Made by a program: the position numbers and the translations under genes. A stretch of DNA of 8,036 bases, from contig JAUPWC010000179.1 of assembly GCA_030916665.1 (NCBI GenBank), forward strand, positions 1-8,036, written 5' to 3'. Under the pieces are notes generated by a model. That model did not search any database, had not been told where the DNA came from, and saw only the letters and a list, made by a program, of their open reading frames with translations. Shown here in pieces: positions 1 through 5,443 of the stretch (position 1 is its first letter; each line of letters opens with the position of its first letter). Origin of the DNA: Verrucomicrobiota bacterium. GTDB taxonomy: Bacteria > Verrucomicrobiota > Verrucomicrobiia > Opitutales > Opitutaceae.

Positions 1-559
1 CGCCGCCGCCGGCCGCCGCGCCGCCGATGGTCGAACCCTCCACCGCGCCGGTCGTGAGGTAGGCCGAGATCGGGTCTGCCGCTGCCGCCGCCCCTGCGCC
101 GCCCACACCACCGAAGGCCGCATTCATGCCGAAAGCCGCGCCGCCGACGATGGCCGCCGCCTGCGCGTAGTCCTTCAGGCCCGTGCTGCGTCGCTCGTAG
201 CCTTCGACGCCGACACTCTTGCCGCTCGGGTCGATCAATTCGGCGAAGCGCTGATACCCGGGCCCGCGTGCGCCGCCGACCTTGTAGCCGTTGAGCGAAC
301 TGAAGTCGGGCGTCGCCGGCTCGGCCGGGCCGGAACTGTCGCCGCTCGGGGCCTGGTAGTTCGCCCACTCGTTCCATTCCGGCCTCCACAGGCCTTGCTG
401 CTCGAGCAGCCTGCGGTTGGCCTTGACCTGATACGGGTCGTCGCTGAAGCTGACGGCACCATAGCCATAGGTGCCCGGGTCACGCTGCCGCGCCCACTGC
501 GCCCATCCCCACGGGTCGCGGGTGGGGTCCGGTTCCACTGAAGCCAGTCCAGTTGCCAT
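1..559 (-). CDS. Ala/Gly-rich phage protein, N-terminal part (possible internal virion/ejection protein)
   Basis: This reading frame starts at ATG 557-559 and stays open to the window edge, so 186 residues are visible and the C-terminus is missing. A good Shine-Dalgarno (GAGGAA, 8 nt upstream when counted from GAGG) sits in the 18 nt gap after the 83 aa gene and fixes the start. Residues 1-70 are polar and rich in Trp, Tyr and Asp/Pro (for example DPWGWAQWARQRDPGTYGYG). Residues about 85-130 are a mixed soluble segment (FAELIDPSGKSVGVEGYERR). From about residue 133 the chain becomes almost wholly Ala/Gly with GG pairs, like a glycine-zipper or membrane-interacting stretch. I do not recognise the family firmly. 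An ejected internal virion protein is inferred from the position after the tail genes and from the small-residue hydrophobic segment. A hypothetical tail or lysis-associated protein is equally possible. That it is a real gene is well supported by frame, RBS and composition. Confidence 0.75.
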   Translation of the reverse strand, partial: MATGLASVEPDPTRDPWGWAQWARQRDPGTYGYGAVSFSDDPYQVKANRRLLEQQGLWRPEWNEWANYQAPSGDSSGPAEPATPDFSSLNGYKVGGARGPGYQRFAELIDPSGKSVGVEGYERRSTGLKDYAQAAAIVGGAAFGMNAAFGGVGGAGAAAAADPISAYLTTGAVEGSTIGGAAAGGG

Positions 560-565
560 GCTTCG

Positions 566-571
566 TTCCTC
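566..571 (-). promoter_or_regulatory. Ribosome binding site of the Ala/Gly-rich gene
   Basis: On the minus strand this reads GAGGAA. The GAGG core (568-571) lies 8 nt before the ATG at 557-559. It occupies the only gap of more than 10 nt between genes in the window and decides the start of the last gene. Confidence 0.7.
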
Positions 572-577
572 GATGTG

Positions 578-829
578 TCAGTAGGGGCGCCGATGCTCAA
601 GCGGCATGTGCTTGCGCTCGCGCTCGCTGATGTAGGCGTCCTGGCAGTGATTGCGCTGGCCGATGAGCATGAACAACGCATCGATCAGCAGCCGCGCCAC
701 GGCCCAGCGCCGCTTGCGCTGGTGCAACCGCCACGCCCGCGCGCTGATCGTCTCGTCGCTCCAGCCGCCCAGGACGGTGTTTAGCAGCTGGTCGAGCGCC
801 AGCAGCACCTGAAGCGTCCAGAACCGCAT
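578..829 (-). CDS. Conserved small phage protein, 83 aa, function unknown
   Basis: The start chosen is ATG 827-829, preceded by TTGAGG with the GAGG core 5 nt upstream, rather than an upstream ATG at 877 that lies inside the fibre gene. The protein is 83 aa. It begins with a hydrophobic helix (MRFWTLQVLLALDQLLNTVL), followed by GGWSDETISARAWRLH, then a basic RKRRW stretch, a second hydrophobic segment (ARLLIDALFMLI), and an HCQDAY...ER tail ending in RRPY. From memory, similar small proteins with LDQ..N...GGW.DET.S.R and a C-terminal HC..AY motif occur in many phage structural or lysis regions. Database names for them are unreliable and no function is established. The gene begins 7 nt after the fibre stop, so it is probably coupled to it. 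The two hydrophobic stretches could allow membrane association, but that is inference. Confidence 0.8.
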   Translation of the reverse strand: MRFWTLQVLLALDQLLNTVLGGWSDETISARAWRLHQRKRRWAVARLLIDALFMLIGQRNHCQDAYISERERKHMPLEHRRPY

Positions 830-834
830 AGGCG

Positions 835-838
835 CCTC
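835..838 (-). promoter_or_regulatory. Ribosome binding site overlapping the fibre stop codon
   Basis: On the minus strand this reads GAGG and shares bases with the TGA stop of the fibre gene (TTGAGG). It lies 5 nt before ATG 827-829. It supports the shorter 83 aa start and implies translational coupling. Confidence 0.6.
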
Positions 839-3077
839 AAGTTGTGGAGGCTTCGAGGTCCAGGTCGACAGTGGCAAGCGTGGTCACGGCGCCGCTGGCC
901 GCGTTGCGCAGCTTGATAGCCACGGTCACGACATCGACCATCCCTGGTGCACCCGAGTCAGCGTAGACCACGGCGCTGTAGTTGCGCGGAGACGTGAGCG
1001 ATTGGTAGCTTGAGGCCTCGTTGCTGATGTAGGCGTCGCCCGTCGTCGTTGCCGTCGTCTCGAACATCACTTGCCACTGCGAGCCTGCCCCGCTTCCGGT
1101 AGGCGAAGACCATGACCCCGATGTCGGCGTACCCGAACCCGTGACCACCAGGCCGAAGCGCGTTACCGTCCACGCGCCCGCTTCGTCCAGCGTGATCTTC
1201 AGGCCCGCCGAACTTGGCTTCGCGTTCGTCCGAATGGACTCTGCGGTGTAGGTGGCGGCAAACCCTGGCGAGCCTGCCAAGCTGAAGGTGCCGGTGATGG
1301 TTTCCATCCGCACGCGCTCGACAAGCAGCACGCTCCCGGCGCGAAGCGTCACCGTCGATGCAGCCACCTCGCTGGCGAATCCAAGCTGGAAGCTGCCCAC
1401 GTCGGCGCCCGTGGTGATGATCCCCTCCACGCTGCAGATCGTGTCGAACGCGGCATCGAACGCAGTAGGCGCTGTCGGGTCTGCTGCCCAGGTCGCGCTG
1501 AAAGCCACGCTGCCCGTCGCACCGCCGGTCGGGATGTGCAGGACGTGGCTTTCCGTGGTGGTCTGCGTGACGTTGGCATGCACCCGGATCGTGGCCTGCG
1601 CGCTGCTCGGCAGCGTGGCCGCGAACACCAGGCCCGTAGTTGCCGCAGCCGATCGGTACATCAGCGTGCCCTCGATGCGGTACGAGGCGCTGGCCTCCAG
1701 CGTCAGCAGCATGCCCGTCACGTCGGCCGGCGTGGTGCTGGAGCGCGTCACGTCGGCGGCCAAACGGATGGCGCTGTCGTCGCTGCTCTTGGACGTGAAG
1801 GTCAGCACGCCAGCATCCACGCTGATGTTCATGCCGTCACCGGCCTTGATCGAGCGCAGTTCGGCTGTGTTGGTGTCGGTGGACGGCTCGGTGAGCTCGA
1901 TCTCGCCACCGACCGATGCGATGTTCACAACCCAGGGTGGCGTTGCGCCGGCCCCGGCGTACAGCAGGATGTCGCCGGCCGTGTTCTTGATCGTCAGTCC
2001 CTCGGCGTTGATCTGCGCCGCCGTCAGCAGGCCCTGGATCAGCGCAGCAGGGGCGTAGATGTTGCCGCGCGCCACGATGCCGTTGAACTCAGCGTTGCCG
2101 GCGCCGTCGATCTTGAATCCGCTGACCGTGGTCACGAAGCCCGTGCTCTGGATGTACTCGCCCACCGCGATGCTGCCGGCCGTCAGCTTGGCCACGCTCA
2201 TGTCGGCGATCTTGGCGTTCGTCACCACCAAGTTCCCGATCATCGCGTTGCTGATCGTGCCGTCCGCGATGAAGGCGTTGCGCATGTAGACGCCGGGGCC
2301 CACCGTCAGCCCGCCCTGCGTGAAGCTCGTCGTGGCGACGTAGAACGGGATCTCCGAGTAGGTGCCCGCCGAGTTGCCGATGTAGAACAGGTCGGCCCGG
2401 AAACTGATCTTGCTGTAGGGACCGCCACCCTCGGCCGCCGCGGTAAGCACGTCGAGCATGGAGGTCACGTCCACGCCCGTCGTAGCGCTGACGCCGTTGG
2501 TGCCGCCCGTGGGCCCGCTGCCGTCGACCTGGCGCGTGGCCGGGTTGCTGCGCGTCACCGCGCCGGCCCAAAAGTGCGTTGTCTGCCCGGGTTGCGCCGG
2601 GATGGCCGCGATGTTCAGGGCCCCCATGCACCGGTAGACCGGCACCGCGCTGCCGAACGTGGGCAGCGGGCCAGTGCCGGCGTAGTTCGCCGCATAGATG
2701 TCGGTGTAGGCGTTGCCACCGCCCTGGGTGTAGGTCGGGGCGTCGAACTCCACCAGGAAGAAGTCGATGCCGGCCGACACGGCGAGCCCGGAGATGGGCG
2801 TCGGCGGCGTGTAGTCGCTCTCGTAGTCCGGCGGGACGTAGGTGCCACCACCCGTGCCGGGGCCCGGCAGGTAGGCACTGCCGCCGCTGCCCGTGCTGTA
2901 CGCCAGCAGGTCGATGCCGACCAGCGCCCGGTTGGTCGTGAACTTGTCCAGGCTCTCGCCATCGGCCAGCGGCTCGCGCGCCTGGGCCCACAGGATCAGC
3001 GAGCGCAGCGCCTCGCGCAGTTCATCCGGCCCCGCGCTGGGGCTCGGCAGCGGGGGAAGTGCTACCTCGTCGCTCAC
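837..3077 (-). CDS. Mosaic tail fibre with gpJ-like (DUF1983-type) segment and beta-rich tips, 746 aa
   Basis: Likely a host-binding tail fibre. GTG 3075-3077 overlaps the nozzle TGA as GTGA. The frame continues open upstream, but that part is an Arg/Gly-rich shadow of the nozzle gene, so GTG is the sensible start (no clear RBS). Residues 1-60 are polar/helical (SLILWAQAREPLADGESLDKF), possibly the virion anchor. Residues 62-90 form a Gly/Pro linker. Residues 90-185 look like an FN3 fold (PPTPISGLAVSAG...). Residues 203-345 resemble the C-terminal part of lambda-type gpJ: RADLFYIG, MRNAFIADGTISNAMIGNL, AKIADMSVAKLTAGSI, YIQSTGF and GNAEFNGIVARGNIYA. Residues 437-590 match a beta-sandwich tip module frequent in phage fibres (AADVTRSSTTPADVTGM, YRIEGTLMYRS, LRAGSVLLVERV). 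Residues 591-746 form another beta-rich end (WQVMFETT, VAIKLRNAASGAV). Domain names rest on remembered motifs. It is less certain whether it forms trimers or sits on the nozzle. Confidence 0.85.
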   Translation of the reverse strand: MSDEVALPPLPSPSAGPDELREALRSLILWAQAREPLADGESLDKFTTNRALVGIDLLAYSTGSGGSAYLPGPGTGGGTYVPPDYESDYTPPTPISGLAVSAGIDFFLVEFDAPTYTQGGGNAYTDIYAANYAGTGPLPTFGSAVPVYRCMGALNIAAIPAQPGQTTHFWAGAVTRSNPATRQVDGSGPTGGTNGVSATTGVDVTSMLDVLTAAAEGGGPYSKISFRADLFYIGNSAGTYSEIPFYVATTSFTQGGLTVGPGVYMRNAFIADGTISNAMIGNLVVTNAKIADMSVAKLTAGSIAVGEYIQSTGFVTTVSGFKIDGAGNAEFNGIVARGNIYAPAALIQGLLTAAQINAEGLTIKNTAGDILLYAGAGATPPWVVNIASVGGEIELTEPSTDTNTAELRSIKAGDGMNISVDAGVLTFTSKSSDDSAIRLAADVTRSSTTPADVTGMLLTLEASASYRIEGTLMYRSAAATTGLVFAATLPSSAQATIRVHANVTQTTTESHVLHIPTGGATGSVAFSATWAADPTAPTAFDAAFDTICSVEGIITTGADVGSFQLGFASEVAASTVTLRAGSVLLVERVRMETITGTFSLAGSPGFAATYTAESIRTNAKPSSAGLKITLDEAGAWTVTRFGLVVTGSGTPTSGSWSSPTGSGAGSQWQVMFETTATTTGDAYISNEASSYQSLTSPRNYSAVVYADSGAPGMVDVVTVAIKLRNAASGAVTTLATVDLDLEASTT

Positions 3078-4696
3078 GGCAGGTCCGCGAACTCTTCGGC
3101 CACGAAGACGCCTTCGACCGGGCCCTTGGCGTTCACCTGGGCCTGGAAGGTCCGCGCGACATAGCCGCCGGGTAGGCGCACGGGCTCGTCGTCGAACACC
3201 TCCATCTGGTAGGTGATGATCTCGTCGTCGGCCCACAGCGAGAAGCGCACCGGGTAAGTGCTGGCGATGATCCGCACGCAGCCGGCATTGGCCTCGGTCG
3301 GGATCGGGTAGACCGCGCTCTTGTAGGTGGCCTCCAGCTGGGTGCCGTAGTCCCACTTGCTGATGATGTTTCCGGCGCCCAGCACGTACAGCGTCTCGCT
3401 GATGCTGTCCTCGAAGACCCCGTAGCCCTCCACGTCGGTCCAGATGATCCCGGCGGGATCCACCGTATCGAGCATGAAGCTGCCGCGCGTGGTTCCGTCG
3501 TTGTAGAAGCCGATGTACCACCGCCCCCACGACGCGCCGATGATGCTGCTGGGCACCAGGGCCCGCCACTGCGCTTTCGTGAGGATGCCCGAGGTCAGGA
3601 TCTTGGTGCCGAGTTGGCCGTGGTAGGCCAAGCCGTCGTTGCTGGCCCAGCAGACACCGTGCCCGACGCCCTTGACGCTGCGCTTGGCCACGCATGCCTG
3701 CTTGAAGCCCACGATCGGCCGCGCGATCATGCCGGCCGGGCTCGTGCCGTTGACCACCATCGGCAGGCCCGTGGTCGCCAGAAGCCAGTTCTCGCCCCAC
3801 GCTGCGCTGCCCACGATGGTGTCGGGCACCTGGCGCCGGTACTCCACGGGCCACGCATGCGGGTTGAACTGCACGCACACCCGGTAGGACTTGGCCTCCA
3901 GCATGCCGTGCATGCCGCTCCACAGCGGCAGGATGCCGAAACCCGCATCGGGCGGCGTCAGCCAGGCCGGTTTCGTGGTGCTGCCGCCGGTCTGCAGGAT
4001 GTCGCCGCGCGTCACGCCGTCGTCGGTGGCGGTAGTGGTGGCCACGGCCTGCGAGGCGATGCGCTGGAACTCCGTGGTTCCGGTGCTCACGTAGATGCGC
4101 CGCAGCGTGATGCCGTGCGTGCCGCTGGGAGCCGCGGGAAGCGCGCTGATGTTCACCGTCGAGCCACCCGGCACGACGATGCTGGCCGCCGTGGTATCCG
4201 GTGCACTCTCGTCCAGGTTCGCGCGCAAGAAGGTCTGCGTGTAGGTCCGCGTCTCGTCGGGCCCGGTGCCAGGCGTTCCAAGCGTCAGCGTCATCCCGCC
4301 GGTCGGCGCCGGCACGCCCAGGGCCACAACCCCGGTCGGATAGGGCGCGGTTCCCAGGTAGGTGTTGTCGGTGTAGACCGGCGCCGTGCCCGCTCCGGTT
4401 CGGTAGGTGCGTTCGGTGGTGTCGCTGGCCTGCATCGAACGCGCGTAGTCGGCATCCGCGGCCGTGGCCAGCCAGTACGCGGTGTCGCTCGGCGTGTCGC
4501 GGCCCATGCGGTAGATGCTGGCCATCTGCGAGCCCAGGCCGGTCAGCGTGTGCGCCAGCAGCGCGCCGCGCATGCCTCGGAAGTCGCCTTGGCTGATGTC
4601 CAGGTTTCTCGCGTCCGCGCCGATGCCGGCGGGCAGCAGTTTGGGGTTGATGGAGGCATTCGCCGCCTTCATCGAACGCAGGTCGATCAGCAGCAT
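3074..4696 (-). CDS. Tail nozzle/hub-like protein, 540 aa
   Basis: Probably the distal part of the short tail through which DNA leaves, comparable in role to T7 gp12 or P22 gp10. Residues 1-50 (SMKAANASINPKLLPAGIGADARNLD...) fit the usual N-terminus of such proteins, where the chain lists its own gene-cluster-like PKLLP/A..A.N motif. Residues 120-215 resemble an FN3-type insert (TYTQTFL...ESAPD, VNISALPAAPSGTHGITLRRIYVS). Residues 252-410 contain the most family-typical motifs: GMHGMLEAKSYRVCVQFNPH, AWPVEYRRQVPDTIVG, PMVVNGTSPAGM, ACVAKRSVKGVGHGVCWASN, DGLAYHG and ILTKAQWRAL. They read like blades of a beta-propeller. The start ATG follows the upstream TGA by one base, with no clear Shine-Dalgarno, so it probably relies on coupling; Met9 is an alternative. 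It ends in a GTGA overlap with the fibre, which suggests that the two products assemble together. Confidence 0.8.
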   Translation of the reverse strand: MLLIDLRSMKAANASINPKLLPAGIGADARNLDISQGDFRGMRGALLAHTLTGLGSQMASIYRMGRDTPSDTAYWLATAADADYARSMQASDTTERTYRTGAGTAPVYTDNTYLGTAPYPTGVVALGVPAPTGGMTLTLGTPGTGPDETRTYTQTFLRANLDESAPDTTAASIVVPGGSTVNISALPAAPSGTHGITLRRIYVSTGTTEFQRIASQAVATTTATDDGVTRGDILQTGGSTTKPAWLTPPDAGFGILPLWSGMHGMLEAKSYRVCVQFNPHAWPVEYRRQVPDTIVGSAAWGENWLLATTGLPMVVNGTSPAGMIARPIVGFKQACVAKRSVKGVGHGVCWASNDGLAYHGQLGTKILTSGILTKAQWRALVPSSIIGASWGRWYIGFYNDGTTRGSFMLDTVDPAGIIWTDVEGYGVFEDSISETLYVLGAGNIISKWDYGTQLEATYKSAVYPIPTEANAGCVRIIASTYPVRFSLWADDEIITYQMEVFDDEPVRLPGGYVARTFQAQVNAKGPVEGVFVAEEFADLP

Positions 4697-4697
4697 G

Positions 4698-5342
4698 TCA
4701 GTACGGCGTCACGCGAAGCGGCCGGCGGCGCACCGGCCCGGCGGCGTTGCTGGCGTCTCTGATGGCGGCCTCGAAGGTGTCGCGGTGCGCCTTGTAGGCC
4801 TCGCGGTCGGTCCAGGGCTTGCCAGGCTGCGCGACGAGGTGCGCCGCGGCCCCGCAGGCAATGGCGTAGCGGTGCTCGCGGTAGACCCACGTCGGCACGC
4901 CAGTTGCGTTCTCGGCCAGGGTGTAGGCGACAGAGCCCTTCAGCACTTCGCCTGCACTGGCTGGCGCCGGGTGCAGTTCGTAGTACAGGCCATCATCGGA
5001 CACGCTGATGCGGTAGTCGCTGCCCGTCTCGGCCGGGTAGAAGTCGTCTTCCTCGCCCGGAACCTCGCACTCGATCTCTTCGGTGCCGCGGTAGCAGGAC
5101 ATGACCTGCGCCACCTCGGCATTGGCCGGCGGGTTGGCGTCGTAGGACTCCTGCGAGGCGACCGTGGTCAGAAGCGTCAACTGCTTGCCGCGCCAGGCGC
5201 GCGACGTGCTGAAGAACTCGCGCATGGCCTTGTGCAGCGCGTCGCGGATGATCGGGTTGGGGCACTCCGGCACTAGGGCCAGGGCCTCGGGGATCATCTG
5301 CGCCCAGGGCGTGACGCCCGAAGTCACGACGGTATCGGTCAC
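4698..5342 (-). CDS. Phage neck / tail-tube-like protein, 214 aa
   Basis: Likely a connector between the portal-adaptor complex and the nozzle, in the place held by T7 tail tubular protein A (gp11) in other podoviruses. The start is GTG 5340-5342, overlapping the preceding stop as GTGA. It is backed by a perfect AAGGAG 8 nt upstream, which makes this the best-defined start in the window. Visible motifs are PWAQMIPEALALVPECPNPI followed by RDALHKAMREFFSTSRAWRG (residues 12-52), a pattern I recall from phage neck and tail proteins. Residues 60-150 are a beta-rich middle with YELHPAPAS. Residues 150-200 form a helical end (WVYREHRYAIACGAAAHLVA, then W.DREAYKAHRDTFEAAIRDA), like the final helices of neck proteins. 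The C-terminal tail is basic (RRRPLRVTPY). It abuts the nozzle gene with one base between TGA and ATG. A tail-completion or stopper role is the main alternative. Confidence 0.8.
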   Translation of the reverse strand: MTDTVVTSGVTPWAQMIPEALALVPECPNPIIRDALHKAMREFFSTSRAWRGKQLTLLTTVASQESYDANPPANAEVAQVMSCYRGTEEIECEVPGEEDDFYPAETGSDYRISVSDDGLYYELHPAPASAGEVLKGSVAYTLAENATGVPTWVYREHRYAIACGAAAHLVAQPGKPWTDREAYKAHRDTFEAAIRDASNAAGPVRRRPLRVTPY

Positions 5343-5443
5343 TTGGCGGGCTCCTTGTCATCGCTCGGTGTCGGCTGTGCCGGCTTGGGCTGCAGCCACA
5401 TCGGCACGTCCTCGGGCCACAGGTCGGGGCGGTCGGTTTCCAT
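5339..5443 (-). CDS. Proline-rich microprotein, 34 aa
   Basis: This short frame runs from ATG 5441-5443, sharing one base with the tailspike stop (TGATG), to a TGA that overlaps the next start (GTGA). The product begins METDRPDLWPEDVPMWLQPK and continues with a Pro/Asp/Lys-rich tail ending in DDKEPAK. It has two Trp residues, no membrane segment and no motif that I recognise. A weak CAGG lies 8 nt before the ATG. Evidence that it is real: it exactly fills the space between two genes with coupled junctions at both ends, and its last codons carry the strong AAGGAG used by the next gene. The alternative is that the stretch is only a translated leader that keeps ribosomes moving to the neck gene. 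Function is unknown. Confidence 0.6.
   Translation of the reverse strand: METDRPDLWPEDVPMWLQPKPAQPTPSDDKEPAK
5351..5356 (-). promoter_or_regulatory. Strong ribosome binding site of the neck gene inside the microprotein
   Basis: On the minus strand this is AAGGAG, 8 nt before GTG 5340-5342. It forms the Lys-Glu codons near the end of the 34 aa frame. It decides the GTG start of the 214 aa neck protein and is the strongest Shine-Dalgarno that I noticed in the window. Confidence 0.8.

Noticed and set aside
1..30. GCC/GCG-rich run as a DNA repeat
   Set aside because: It is explained by Ala and Gly codons of the open frame and has no regular repeat unit.
560..577. Promoter or terminator in the widest intergenic gap
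   Set aside because: The gap is only 18 nt, shows no -35/-10 pair or stem with a U-run, and is accounted for by a ribosome binding site.
578..877. Longer 99 aa version of the small conserved protein
   Set aside because: The upstream ATG lies in the fibre gene without a ribosome site. The internal ATG at 827-829 has GAGG at good spacing and begins with the expected hydrophobic helix.
837..1800. Variable region of a diversity-generating retroelement at the fibre end
   Set aside because: No second near-copy of the fibre end and no reverse transcriptase gene is visible in the window, and the terminal motif is not the C-type-lectin type seen in Mtd proteins.
1252..3164. Long plus-strand open frames (1252-2058 and 1536-3164)
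   Set aside because: They are antisense to the fibre gene, give repetitive Val/Ser/Ala- or Arg/Ala/Gly-rich products without recognisable domains, and arise from high GC with few stop codons.
3614..4762. Plus-strand 382-codon open frame
   Set aside because: It lies opposite the nozzle gene, its product is Arg/Gly/His-rich without any fold signature, and the minus-strand frame has clear family-like motifs.
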